Positions 6,524 to 15,182 of a DNA stretch of 15,801 bases are shown here, in pieces; the stretch's first letter is position 1, and each line of letters starts with the position of its first letter. Source of the stretch: an uncultured Parabacteroides sp. (lineage in GTDB: Bacteria; Bacteroidota; Bacteroidia; Bacteroidales; Tannerellaceae); NCBI GenBank assembly GCA_900770835.1, contig CAAGLQ010000054.1:1-15801 (forward strand), given 5' to 3'. The position numbers were made by a program, and so were the translations under genes. The notes under the pieces were generated by a model that searched no databases, had not been told where the DNA came from, and worked only from the letters and a program-made list of their open reading frames with translations.

Positions 6524-7606
6524 ATGATTTCCCCCTCTTTACAGAAGGCCTTTATGCTCTTGCTCAGGCAAGGATTGTGGAACCGTCAGGAAGATTGCTC
6601 CGCCTGTTTCCCGTTGAATGAGCAGGAATGGGAAGAGATCCATAGCCTGGCCAGGAAACAGACCGTGCAGGGCATTGTCTATGATGGTGTCTGCCTCTTG
6701 CCCGCCGCCTGTATGCCGCCTCGGCGGCAGTTGCTCAGCTGGACCGTGGAGGTGGATACGCTGGAGCGGGTGAACCGGCAACATCGTTCACTGCTCAACG
6801 GGTTGCGACAGGTCTATGCGCAAGCTCCCTCCATCCCTTTCTTGGTGCTGAAGGGAATAGGGGTGGCCGATTTCTATCCGCATCCGGAGCATCGCCTGGC
6901 GGGCGATATTGACTTGTGGTTCGGCAATGAGGCGCAAACCGAACAGGCCAACCAACGGATGGAACAGATGGGATTGCCCGTGCAGCGAGGCAAACAAGGA
7001 GAGGCATCCTGTGTGATCAATAACATCTTGATTGAGCATCACAGCCGATTGATAGAGCTGCATAATCCTTTCCTTCAGCAGCAGATACGCCAATGGGAAG
7101 CGACGGTTTTCGCGAAGGGAGAGGAACGACTCCCCGTGGAGGCGAATCACTTGTTGCTTTCCACCCATATCCTGAAACATTTCATCAATGAGGGGATCGG
7201 GTTAAGGCAATTGTGCGACGTGGCGATGACTTTCCATGCCCTACATGCCGTTACCGACATTCAGACGCTGGAGCGTCTTTGCCGCCAATGGCATATTTAT
7301 CGATGGAACAGATTGTTATATGCCTTGTTGGTGAACTATTTGGGATTGCCGGCAGACGAGGTGCCCTTCCTTGTGAAAGGTTGTCCGGAACCGTTGCTGC
7401 GAGAGGTGCTGGAAAGTGGTAATTTCGGGCATGGAGACGCGCGTTATGGTGAGCGTCCCTCCGGGAAATGGGCGAACAAACGCTATACGTTGCGGCGGGT
7501 GATGCACAAGATACACCTGTCGCTGGGGTATGCCTTCGATGAGACCTTCTGGTGGTTGGCCGGATTAACCTTCGTGCGGCTTAAAGAATGGATAGGAAGG
7601 AAATGA
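6524..7606 (+). CDS. Nucleotidyltransferase family protein (NTP_transf_5-like)
   Basis: This 360-residue protein has the nucleotidyltransferase signature V-L-K110-G-I followed by R124-L-A-G-D-I-D-L-W (124-132), where the D-x-D pair binds metal-NTP. Downstream, IEHHSRLIELH and L-L-S-T-H-I-L-K-H match the helical, His-rich C-terminal half of the NTP_transf_5 (PF14907) family. The family's substrate is unknown to me; it recurs next to PqqD and HprK-related genes in peptide and exopolysaccharide clusters. Adding a nucleotide to the peptide, or controlling a partner by AMPylation, are both possible. The C-terminus is rich in Trp, Phe and basic residues and may touch the membrane. The stop TGA is overlapped by the exporter start (ATGA, 7603-7606). 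Confidence 0.82.
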   Translation: MISPSLQKAFMLLLRQGLWNRQEDCSACFPLNEQEWEEIHSLARKQTVQGIVYDGVCLLPAACMPPRRQLLSWTVEVDTLERVNRQHRSLLNGLRQVYAQAPSIPFLVLKGIGVADFYPHPEHRLAGDIDLWFGNEAQTEQANQRMEQMGLPVQRGKQGEASCVINNILIEHHSRLIELHNPFLQQQIRQWEATVFAKGEERLPVEANHLLLSTHILKHFINEGIGLRQLCDVAMTFHALHAVTDIQTLERLCRQWHIYRWNRLLYALLVNYLGLPADEVPFLVKGCPEPLLREVLESGNFGHGDARYGERPSGKWANKRYTLRRVMHKIHLSLGYAFDETFWWLAGLTFVRLKEWIGRK

Positions 7607-9291
7607 ACGAGCTGCTGCAAAAGATTTCGAGAAGACTCACGCGGGAGAATCTGCGTCACACCTATCAGTTGGGGCGGAAGGCCTTCCGTTGGGTCATGCA
7701 GGTCACGGAAGGGTATCATTGGCTCATCACCTTCTCGATCTTCTCCGGCATTTTCGGGGTGATCATGTCGTTGGTGAATGTGGCGATGTCGAAATGGATC
7801 ATTGATGTGGCCACAGGCGCGCAAGAGGGGAATATCTATTTAGTTGCCGCGATCGTTGTCGCCTCCTTCTTGGTAGGCATGGGAATAAAGCTGATCTCTC
7901 CCTGGATCTTTGGCAAGATCAATATGCGCATCGGCATCCGGATGCAGAATTCATTGTCTGACGCGTTGATGATGTGCTCGTGGAAAGGGGCTGGGAAGTG
8001 GCACACCGGCGATCTGCTGACCCGTATCAGCAGCGATGCCTCCGAAGTGTTGGGCATGGGAATGAGTATCATTCCTAACCTGTTAGTTACCAGTTTGCAG
8101 CTAACAGGTTCGTTCATCTATTTATGGATTCTCGATGCCCGCTTGGCATGGTTTATCTTGGGAGCCACTCCACTTGTTTTATTATCCAAGATCTATTTTA
8201 GGAAGGTCAGGGAGCTTAGTCGTGCGCAAAAGGCGATGAACAGCGAGATGGGCACAGTCATGCAGGAGAATCTGTCGAAGCGTATGCTTGTCCGTTCGCT
8301 GGGTGCCACCGACTATCGGAAGCAGAAACTGCACGACACGCAAGAGAAACTGTTCAAATTAGGTATGGAACAGATTAAATTCTCCACCTTCACGCAAGGG
8401 GTCATGGGTTTTACGTTTGGTGGCGGGTATCTATGTGCGTTCCTATGGGGTATCTTCCAGCTACATAATCACGAGATCACGTTCGGCACCATGACGGCCT
8501 TCCTGCAATTGGTAGGGCAGGTGCAAGGCCCATTCTTGGGATTGATCGCTATCCCGCCCGGCTTGGTGCGTGGATGGACCTCCGTGGAGCGTCTGATGGC
8601 GCTCTTCGAGGATGTGGAGCCGGATGAGCATCCGCTCTATATCGACCGTCCGTTGACCTTGGATTTTCATGAGGTCTCTTTTGGCTATGAGGAGGGGCAA
8701 CCTGTCATTGAGCGTTTTACCGCCACTTTTCATCCGGGAAGCGCAACCGCGATTGCCGGTCCTACCGGAACGGGAAAGACCACCCTTATCCGCTTGATGC
8801 TGGCGTTGGTTTATCCCGAAGAGGGCTATATGGAACTGACGACAGATGAGGGGCAGACCTACGTGGTGACCCCCGATGTCCGGATCAATTTCGTCTATGT
8901 ACCACAAGGAAACACCTTGCTGAGCGGTACGATCCGGGAGAATTTGTGGCTGGGTAAACCAGGGGCAGACGATGCGCTGTTGCGTCAGGTCATCCACTTG
9001 GCTTGCGCCGAGTTCGTGTTTGAGCTGCCGGAAGGGTTGGATACCAAGGTTGGAGAGCATGGGTATGGCCTATCCGAGGGGCAGGCTCAACGGATCGCGA
9101 TCGCACGGGCGTTGCTGCGCCCCGGACGGATCTGGCTGTTTGACGAGGCCTCGTCGGCCTTGGATACGGAAACCACCAAACGATTGATGGATAATCTGTT
9201 GCGGTGGGGTAAAGACAATACGCTGATCTTTGTGACACACGATCCTCGGTTGATGGAGCGATGTGATCAAGTCATTCATATAAAGAAATAG
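7603..9291 (+). CDS. ABC exporter with fused membrane and ATPase domains
   Basis: This is 562 residues from ATG 7603, which overlaps the previous stop as ATGA and has AGGAAGG at 7594-7600; an ATG at 7588 adds five residues, and the numbering here uses that longer form. The N-terminal half is a six-helix ABC exporter membrane domain (helices begin near 45, 85, 160 and 185, and a pair lies near 270-320). The ATPase half has Walker A GPTGTGKT (391-398), Q440, signature LSEGQ (495-499), Walker B WLFDE (516-520) with E520, and H551. Glu replaces the second residue of LSGGQ, a mild change. There is no N-terminal C39 peptidase, so leader removal must come from elsewhere, plausibly the Ser-His peptidase. 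The cargo is most likely the modified peptide, but a lipid-linked glycan cannot be excluded given the genes that follow. Confidence 0.9.
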   Translation: MNELLQKISRRLTRENLRHTYQLGRKAFRWVMQVTEGYHWLITFSIFSGIFGVIMSLVNVAMSKWIIDVATGAQEGNIYLVAAIVVASFLVGMGIKLISPWIFGKINMRIGIRMQNSLSDALMMCSWKGAGKWHTGDLLTRISSDASEVLGMGMSIIPNLLVTSLQLTGSFIYLWILDARLAWFILGATPLVLLSKIYFRKVRELSRAQKAMNSEMGTVMQENLSKRMLVRSLGATDYRKQKLHDTQEKLFKLGMEQIKFSTFTQGVMGFTFGGGYLCAFLWGIFQLHNHEITFGTMTAFLQLVGQVQGPFLGLIAIPPGLVRGWTSVERLMALFEDVEPDEHPLYIDRPLTLDFHEVSFGYEEGQPVIERFTATFHPGSATAIAGPTGTGKTTLIRLMLALVYPEEGYMELTTDEGQTYVVTPDVRINFVYVPQGNTLLSGTIRENLWLGKPGADDALLRQVIHLACAEFVFELPEGLDTKVGEHGYGLSEGQAQRIAIARALLRPGRIWLFDEASSALDTETTKRLMDNLLRWGKDNTLIFVTHDPRLMERCDQVIHIKK

Positions 9292-9312
9292 AAAATATTA
9301 AATAATCAAACG

Positions 9313-10122
9313 ATGAATAAAACGATTAAATGGGCCTTTCTGTTGGCCGTGGTCATTTTGAGTTCTTGCGCTACGCGTAAAGATTTTGTCTATTTACAGG
9401 ATATGGACGAACTACAGGAGTATCCGATGATCCAGAAATACGAGGCGATCATCCATCGAGATGACCGACTGAGTATTATTGTGAACAGTAAGAATCCGGA
9501 GCTGTCTCTGCCCTTCAACATGTCTGGAAGCCGAAGCTATTCGGTGGGTGTGGATGGAACCATCTCGAACAATGAGGTAGGAATCATCAGTGATGATAAG
9601 GAAAAGGGCTATTTGGTGGATATCAATGGTAATATCGATTTCCCGGTCTTGGGCGAGCTGCATGTCGAGGGGCTTACTCGTCGTCAATTGACGGAGTTGA
9701 TCAAGAAAAGATTGGTCAATGAGGAATTGCTCAAGGATCCTATCGTTACCGTGAACTTCTTGAACTTCAAGTTCTCCGTCTTGGGAGAGGTCGGACATGT
9801 AGGTACCTTCGACGTGAAAGGCGACCGTATCACCCTGTTGGAGGCTTTGGCTATGGCGGGCGACCTGACCCCTCGTTCCCGTTTGGATCGTATCGCGGTG
9901 ATCCGGGAATATGGAAATAAACGTCGGATCCTGTTCCACGACATCCGCAGTAAAGACATCTTCATGTCTCCTTACTATTATCTGCAACAGAATGACATTG
10001 TCTATGTGGAGCCTACCAGCATGAAGGCTACCGAGCAGACTCAGCAGCGACTGAGCGCATGGAGCATGGTCTTGTCATTCATCACGACCGTCACCTCTTT
10101 AATATTGCTTGCTGTCAACTAA
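9313..10122 (+). CDS. Polysaccharide export outer-membrane lipoprotein (Wza type)
   Basis: This 269-residue protein starts with a lipoprotein signal (hydrophobic 6-16, lipobox L-S-S-C19), so it should be anchored by lipid in the outer membrane's periplasmic leaflet. The poly-export domain follows (Y-E-A-I-I-H-R-D-D-R-L-S-I near 43-55, through about 150). An SLBB repeat begins at F-S-V-L-G-E-V (154-160) and includes L-L-E-A-L-A-M-A-G-D. The protein ends in a hydrophobic segment (249-269), the position where Wza-type proteins form the outer-membrane barrel of helices. It pairs with the Wzc-type kinase 13 bases downstream to make a trans-envelope conduit for capsule or exopolysaccharide. Only 21 bases separate it from the exporter gene, so the peptide and glycan parts look like one transcript. 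Confidence 0.92.
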   Translation: MNKTIKWAFLLAVVILSSCATRKDFVYLQDMDELQEYPMIQKYEAIIHRDDRLSIIVNSKNPELSLPFNMSGSRSYSVGVDGTISNNEVGIISDDKEKGYLVDINGNIDFPVLGELHVEGLTRRQLTELIKKRLVNEELLKDPIVTVNFLNFKFSVLGEVGHVGTFDVKGDRITLLEALAMAGDLTPRSRLDRIAVIREYGNKRRILFHDIRSKDIFMSPYYYLQQNDIVYVEPTSMKATEQTQQRLSAWSMVLSFITTVTSLILLAVN

Positions 10123-10135
10123 AAAACGGAACAAC

Positions 10136-12550
10136 ATGATAAAGATGAGCGAACAGAAAGATCTGTCAGGCGATAAGGCCATCAGTGGTGGAGGATTCAA
10201 TATCAATCCGATAGACATCCTCTTGTACCTGTTGTCCAAGTGGTATTGGTTTGTCTTATCGGTCGGTCTGTTTGGCGGATATGCTTGGTATCAATATGCC
10301 AAGACACCATTTGTCTATTCTCGATCGGCTACTGTGATGATCAAAGATGCCCATTCCAACAATATCGGTCGTGGGTTGGATCGTTTCAATACCTATACGT
10401 ATACGAATGTATCGAATGAGATCTTGCAATTTCAGTCGCACAAGTTGATGCGTGATGTGGTGAACCGTCTTCATGCCAATGTCTGCTACATCATCATGAA
10501 TGAGCTGCGCGAGGAGGAGCTTTACACGCAAGCCCCTGTCAAGGTATCGTTCCCCGAGGAGGAGGACCATTTCACCTTCAGCTTGACTGTCCAGATCCTG
10601 AGCAAGGAGAAGGTCAGGTTGTCTGATTTCTCGAATGACGTGACAGGAATCTCGCTGACCGCCAATGTGGGCGACACCATCCAATCGCCGATCGGAAAGT
10701 TGGTCATCACCCCAACATTGTACTTCTCGGAGAAGTGGTTTAACACACCGATAGAGGTGCGCCGGCAAAGCACGGACACAATGGCCAGCCTGTTCAGAAG
10801 CAACTTGAACATCAGCCAGGCGGAGAATGACGCTTCCATCCTCTATTTGTCGTTGCGGGATTACTCCACCGCCCGTGCGGAGGATGTGCTGAATACGCTG
10901 ATCACGGTGTATAACGAGGAGACTGTCAAGGATAAGAACCAGATCGCGATCAATACCTCTAATTTCATCAATGAGCGTCTGGTGATTATCGAGAAGGAGC
11001 TGGGAGGTGTCGAGAGCGAGCTGCAGTCGTACAAGCAAGACAATGACATCATCGATATCGGCTCGGCCGCGTCTATGTCGATGTCAGACAAACGTCAGTA
11101 TAGCTCAACGACGCAGGAGCTGGAGCTGCAGGCGCGCATGGCACGTTACATCAAGAGTTATCTGGTGGATCCGTCGAAAGAGACTGACTTGATCCCCTCC
11201 AATACCGGCATTGCCGACATCAACATCGAGACACAGATAGCGGCCTATAATGCCAATAAGTTGAAACGAGATAAGTTGATCGAGGGAAGTAGCGATAAGA
11301 ACCCCATCGTTCAGGAGCTGAACAAGAACCTGAATGCCATGCGACAGAACATTATCCGGGCGATTGACAACCTGATCGTCAGTATCGACGTGAAACTGAA
11401 TGAGGCTCGCAATCGGGCGGGAGAGGCCCAGTGGCGAGTGGCCAATATCCCCAAGCAACAGCAGCAAATGCTTTCCATCGAGCGCCAGCAGCGCATCAAG
11501 GAGGAGCTTTACCTCTACCTGTTGAACAAACGAGAGGAGAATGCGTTGAGCCAGGCCACTACCGAGACCGATGCCCGTGTGCTGGATCCCGCGGGAGGAG
11601 GAGACTCTCCGATCTCGCCCAACGGACGCAACATGATCATGGCGGGTGTCATGAAAGGATTCACCCTTCCGGCAGTCATCCTGCTGCTGTTCCTGTTCTT
11701 TGATACGCGTATCCGCAACCGTAAAGACATTGAGGATGCCGTGAGCGTGCCTTTCTTGGGTGAGATCCCGAAAGATTCATCCAAAGGCAAGAAGGGAGAT
11801 AAGGATTCGGCGCATGGCATTGCTGTTCGCGCGCAAGGGCGTGATGTGGTCTCGGAGGCATTCCGTATCATCCGTACCAATATGGACTTCATGCGTGTCA
11901 AGGCGAAGAACATGCAGGTGGTTACTTTCAGCTCCTTCGGACCGGGAGCCGGTAAGACCTATGTATCCAGTAACTTGGCGGCCAGCTTCGCGCAAACCGA
12001 TAAGCGGGTGATATTGATTGACATGGATATCCGGAAGGGAACATTGACCTCGTATACCCATCTCCATTCGACGGAGAAGGGTGTGACCTCTTTTCTGGCC
12101 GGTAAAGCGACGATTGACGAGATCATCAAACACAATGAGATCTGTGAGAATCTGGATTTCATCTCGACCGGGCCAATCGCGCCTAATCCATCCGAGCTGT
12201 TGCTCAGCGAGCAATTGGAAGCTATGATTGCCGAATTGCGCAAGCGTTACGACTATATCTTTGTGGACAATGTGCCTGTGGGAGTCGTTGCCGATGCCGC
12301 GATCACCAATCGCATCGCCGATTTGACGATCTTCGTGGTGCGTGTAGGCAAGCTGGATCGCCGGATGTTGCCAGAGTTGGAGAAGATCTACCGGAGTGGC
12401 CAACTGAAGAACATGTCGTTAGTGCTTAATGGCGCTATCATCAAGACAAGTAGGTATGGTTATGGTTACGGCTATGGCTACGGCTATGGCTACGGCTATG
12501 TGGATGGCTCGGAATCCCGTTGGAAACGATTGTTCCAAAAGAAATCGTAA
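10136..12550 (+). CDS. Wzc-type chain-length regulator and tyrosine kinase
   Basis: This is 804 residues from ATG 10136 (MIKMSEQ); the TTG at 10109 lies inside the previous gene and is discarded. A first membrane helix at about 36-54 leads into a large periplasmic Wzz-like domain with coiled-coil stretches (about 275-330 and 380-455). A second membrane helix spans about 502-522. The cytoplasmic BY-kinase domain has Walker A GPGAGKT (602-608), Walker A' VILIDMD (625-631) and Walker B IFVDNVP (708-714). The tail from residue 774 is seven Tyr-Gly pairs plus one Tyr, the autophosphorylation cluster. This fused one-chain form controls polymer length and export through cycles of phosphorylation, reversed by the PHP phosphatase 14 bases downstream. 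Confidence 0.93.
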   Translation: MIKMSEQKDLSGDKAISGGGFNINPIDILLYLLSKWYWFVLSVGLFGGYAWYQYAKTPFVYSRSATVMIKDAHSNNIGRGLDRFNTYTYTNVSNEILQFQSHKLMRDVVNRLHANVCYIIMNELREEELYTQAPVKVSFPEEEDHFTFSLTVQILSKEKVRLSDFSNDVTGISLTANVGDTIQSPIGKLVITPTLYFSEKWFNTPIEVRRQSTDTMASLFRSNLNISQAENDASILYLSLRDYSTARAEDVLNTLITVYNEETVKDKNQIAINTSNFINERLVIIEKELGGVESELQSYKQDNDIIDIGSAASMSMSDKRQYSSTTQELELQARMARYIKSYLVDPSKETDLIPSNTGIADINIETQIAAYNANKLKRDKLIEGSSDKNPIVQELNKNLNAMRQNIIRAIDNLIVSIDVKLNEARNRAGEAQWRVANIPKQQQQMLSIERQQRIKEELYLYLLNKREENALSQATTETDARVLDPAGGGDSPISPNGRNMIMAGVMKGFTLPAVILLLFLFFDTRIRNRKDIEDAVSVPFLGEIPKDSSKGKKGDKDSAHGIAVRAQGRDVVSEAFRIIRTNMDFMRVKAKNMQVVTFSSFGPGAGKTYVSSNLAASFAQTDKRVILIDMDIRKGTLTSYTHLHSTEKGVTSFLAGKATIDEIIKHNEICENLDFISTGPIAPNPSELLLSEQLEAMIAELRKRYDYIFVDNVPVGVVADAAITNRIADLTIFVVRVGKLDRRMLPELEKIYRSGQLKNMSLVLNGAIIKTSRYGYGYGYGYGYGYGYVDGSESRWKRLFQKKS
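12455..12499 (+). repeat. 6-base in-frame tandem repeat encoding Tyr-Gly
   Basis: Seven copies of TAY-GGY plus a final TAT. The last five glycines all use GGC, and TAC and TAT alternate, giving a near-perfect 12-base period (TACGGCTATGGC). It encodes the tyrosine cluster of the Wzc-type kinase. Because the unit is six bases, slippage would add or remove Tyr-Gly pairs without shifting the frame. Confidence 0.8.
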
Positions 12551-12564
12551 AAAGAAAGTGAAAG

Positions 12565-13284
12565 ATGTTTGGTATTTTCAAGTCCAAATATAAGCTCGTT
12601 GAGTCGGGCATATTGAAAGGAATGACCGATATCCACTCCCATGTGCTTCCGGGGGTGGATGACGGTTCGCCGGATATAGAGACCAGCCTCTCCCTGCTGC
12701 GGTATATGGAATCCTTAGGGTTGCGAGAGGTTTGGCTCACTCCCCATATCATGGAGGATTATCCCTCGCTCAACCAGAAACTGCAACAGCGTTTCGAGGC
12801 GTTGCGGGCGGCCTACTCCGGCCCGTTGAGCCTATCCCTCTCCTCCGAGTACATGATGGACGCGGCCTTCACGGGTAAGCTAAAGGGAGAGTTATTGCCT
12901 TTGGGCAAGAACCATCTGCTGGTCGAGACCTCCTATATGTCTCCTCCCGTTGGTTTGCAGGAGATCCTTATGCAAGTATGGAATGCCGGTTACTTGCCGG
13001 TCATTGCTCATCCTGAGCGTTACTTGTATATGGACGAGAAAGATTATGGCCAGTTGAAAGAACGGGGATATAGCTTCCAGCTCAATTTGATGTCGCTGAG
13101 CGGTTACTATGGCCCCTTTCCCAAAGCCGTTAGCGAGAAGCTGCTCAAGCAGGAGATGTATGATTTTGTAGGTACGGATCTGCACCATCTGGCACGTTAC
13201 CAACCCCTGTTGGATAAATTGAAGTTGACCCGGAAGCAGCTCGATGCGTTGGGTGAGCTGATAGCGAATAATGCGCGTATTTAA
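12565..13284 (+). CDS. PHP-family tyrosine-protein phosphatase (CpsB/YwqE type)
   Basis: This 239-residue protein has all the metal-binding landmarks of the PHP-type capsule phosphatases: D22-I-H24-S-H26 with V-D-D-G (31-34), L-T-P-H61, S-S-E95, L-V-E-T-S (119-123), A-H149-P-E-R-Y and G-T-D205-L-H207. Length matches the Gram-positive CpsB/YwqE proteins, which dephosphorylate the tyrosine cluster of the cognate kinase. It sits directly after the kinase gene, its expected substrate. The first 20 residues resemble the usual Bacteroidales start (M-F-G-I-F-K-S-K). The last 14 bases overlap the next gene, suggesting coupled translation. Confidence 0.92.
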   Translation: MFGIFKSKYKLVESGILKGMTDIHSHVLPGVDDGSPDIETSLSLLRYMESLGLREVWLTPHIMEDYPSLNQKLQQRFEALRAAYSGPLSLSLSSEYMMDAAFTGKLKGELLPLGKNHLLVETSYMSPPVGLQEILMQVWNAGYLPVIAHPERYLYMDEKDYGQLKERGYSFQLNLMSLSGYYGPFPKAVSEKLLKQEMYDFVGTDLHHLARYQPLLDKLKLTRKQLDALGELIANNARI

Positions 13285-14275
13285 CTATCTCTCCGCGATC
13301 ATCCTGAGCGGGTTGACCTTATCGTTGATCCTGCTACCCTATCTCACACCCGAAAGGGCGGGGAATTTGATCTTCATCAGCCTGTTGGCGATCCCTATCC
13401 TTTTGGCGGATGGAATCGCGCTGGTCATTTCCCTTTGGAAGCGCAAGCGTTGTGGCGTGCTATACCTACTCTTGCTGCTGGGTAGTCTGCCTGTATTGTC
13501 TGGTTACTGCCCGTTTCATCGTTGGGGGCAGGCCGAGCATCCCTTGGCTAATCGCTTGGCGTTGATCTGTTGGAACACGGAGGGATTCCAACTGAATAAA
13601 GATACGTTAGCGAAAGCCGCTCAGGCCATACAGGCCCATCAACCGGATCTCATCTGTTTGCAAGAGCGTCCTCACACCAATCTGTTGGCGTGGGACACCC
13701 TTCAGGCAGCCTTTCCCGCTTATCCCTACCGGGTCACCAACTCCCGTGAAGATGAGGTGCTCAACCTGGCTCTTTTCAGTCGTTGGCCGATCGAGCGGGT
13801 GCAAGAATCCTACTTCCCGGATAGTTTTAACAAGATACTGCAAGTGGATCTCCGGATGGAGGAGCAAATCATCCGGCTGTTTAATGTCCATTTGCAAACG
13901 ACCGGCATGAATGGCGCGACGATAGGGAAGAAAAGCCTGCAAGCCATGCGTCGCCATGCCATCCAACGGAACCGTCAGGCAGATCTCTTGGCGAAAGCCA
14001 TAGCCGAGAGCCCCTATCCGGTCATCGTGTGTGGCGATTTTAACGATACACCGGCCTCGTATGCTTATCGCAGAGTCAGTCGTCAGCTACAAGATGGTTA
14101 TCTGCGGGCAGGTAAGACCTGGAAGGGTAGTTACCAGCGTTGGGGCAACTGGCTTCGGATAGATTATGTGCTCAGCTCGCCGCTGTTTCGGGTAAACCGT
14201 TACCAACTGATTTCTAATCCTTGGAGCGACCATAAGTTGCAGCATTGTGTGCTCAGCTGGGATAGTCGCTCTTGA
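13271..14275 (+). CDS. Membrane-anchored endonuclease/exonuclease/phosphatase-fold protein
   Basis: This 334-residue protein starts with about three membrane helices (6-24, 33-56 and 62-78), followed by an EEP domain. Catalytic positions look complete: W-N102-T, L-Q-E132-R, N-V-H207-L, G-D256-F-N258-D, R-I-D298-Y and S-D320-H321. The N-terminal helices should place the domain outside the cytoplasm if they number three, though orientation is not certain. EEP proteins act on DNA, RNA, phosphoinositides or other phosphodiesters, so a role in trimming a lipid-phosphate or glycan-phosphate is possible in this operon. Similar proteins occur widely in Bacteroidales, so a specific capsule role is only suggested by position. 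The start overlaps the phosphatase gene by 14 bases. Confidence 0.88.
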   Translation: MRVFNYLSAIILSGLTLSLILLPYLTPERAGNLIFISLLAIPILLADGIALVISLWKRKRCGVLYLLLLLGSLPVLSGYCPFHRWGQAEHPLANRLALICWNTEGFQLNKDTLAKAAQAIQAHQPDLICLQERPHTNLLAWDTLQAAFPAYPYRVTNSREDEVLNLALFSRWPIERVQESYFPDSFNKILQVDLRMEEQIIRLFNVHLQTTGMNGATIGKKSLQAMRRHAIQRNRQADLLAKAIAESPYPVIVCGDFNDTPASYAYRRVSRQLQDGYLRAGKTWKGSYQRWGNWLRIDYVLSSPLFRVNRYQLISNPWSDHKLQHCVLSWDSRS

Positions 14276-14294
14276 AATAACGTTCATTGCAAGC

Positions 14295-15140
14295 ATGACA
14301 ACAGAAAACTGGACTATAGAGATAAAGCCCAAGAAAAAGTGGCTGGATATAGATCTGAAAGGAATATGGCGGTATCGTGATCTCTACTATATGTATGTGA
14401 AGCGCGACATCGTCACCGTGTATAAGCAGACCATTTTGGGGCCTCTTTGGTTCTTGATTCAGCCCATCTTTACCACCGTGATGTATATGTTCGTCTTTGG
14501 AGGTTTGGCGGGCATCTCAACGGATGGCGCGCCCCAACCCCTGTTCTATATGGCGGGCATCATGTTGTGGAACTATTTCAGCTCCGCGTTCAATGTATCC
14601 TCCAATGTCTTTACTGCCAACGCGAGTGTGTTCGGCAAGGTCTATTTCCCCCGCTTGGTCGTGCCGTTGTCGGGTATCACCTCAAACCTGATCAAGTTTG
14701 GCATACAATTGGTGCTGTTTATAACCATGTATCTCTATTACTCTATCAGTGGAGTATCTCTGCATGTCAATATGGCGTTGCTGCTGTTCCCCTTCCTGAT
14801 ATTCCTCATCGCCTTCCATGCGATGTCGTGGGGACTCATCGTGTCGGCCTTGACCACCAAGTATCGCGACCTCACCCAACTGGTCGCTTTCGGCTTGCAA
14901 CTTTTCATGTATGCCACTCCGGTCATCTACCCGCTGAGTGCGGCACCCGAGAAGTACCGAGATATCATCGCCTTGAATCCGCTCACCCCCATCTTCGAGA
15001 CCTTTAAATACAGTTGCATGGGGTGTGGCATGTTAGATTGGGGCGGTCTGCTATATAGCACCTTGTTCATGCTCGTCACCCTCTTCTGCGCGGTTGTCAT
15101 CTTCAGCCGTGTGGAGCGAAACTTTATGGATACGGTATAA
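14295..15140 (+). CDS. O-antigen/capsule ABC transporter permease (Wzm type)
   Basis: This is 281 residues from ATG 14295; the in-frame GTG at 14247 lies inside the EEP gene and adds only shadow sequence. It has the ABC2-type permease pattern: an amphipathic N-terminus, then W-R-Y-R-D-L and R-D-I-V-T-V-Y-K-Q-T-I-L-G-P-L-W-F before the first membrane helix. About six helices follow, with T-K-Y-R-D-L in the cytoplasmic loop and L-N-P-L-T-P-I-F-E-T-F near the last periplasmic loop. It should flip a lipid-linked glycan across the inner membrane together with the ATPase that follows 38 bases later. Confidence 0.92.
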   Translation: MTTENWTIEIKPKKKWLDIDLKGIWRYRDLYYMYVKRDIVTVYKQTILGPLWFLIQPIFTTVMYMFVFGGLAGISTDGAPQPLFYMAGIMLWNYFSSAFNVSSNVFTANASVFGKVYFPRLVVPLSGITSNLIKFGIQLVLFITMYLYYSISGVSLHVNMALLLFPFLIFLIAFHAMSWGLIVSALTTKYRDLTQLVAFGLQLFMYATPVIYPLSAAPEKYRDIIALNPLTPIFETFKYSCMGCGMLDWGGLLYSTLFMLVTLFCAVVIFSRVERNFMDTV

Positions 15141-15152
15141 AGGATAAGGAAT

Positions 15153-15182
15153 ATGCAAATGTTAAAGAAGGAAATTCAATGA
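15153..15182 (+). other. 9-codon mini-ORF between permease and ATPase genes
   Basis: ATG at 15153 opens nine codons (MQMLKKEIQ) ending in TGA at 15180-15182. That stop overlaps the ATPase start as ATGA. It begins 12 bases after the permease stop. It could act as a coupling leader that hands ribosomes on to the ATPase gene, or be chance. No peptide function is suggested. Confidence 0.2.

Noticed and set aside
8461..9060. Minus-strand frame of 199 codons
   Set aside because: Antisense to the ATPase half of the ABC exporter with Walker motifs on the + strand; no motif in the reverse product.
12455..12499. CRISPR-like or insertion-derived repeat
   Set aside because: The repeats are contiguous six-base units without spacers and encode the expected tyrosine tail of the kinase.
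14247..14294. GTG start adding 16 codons to the permease
   Set aside because: It overlaps the EEP gene and encodes no typical N-terminus; ATG 14295 begins a normal Wzm-type sequence.
14447..15007. Plus-strand frame of 186 codons in a second frame of the permease gene
   Set aside because: The product is His/Arg-rich with no domain, while the permease frame shows clear ABC2 motifs and helices.
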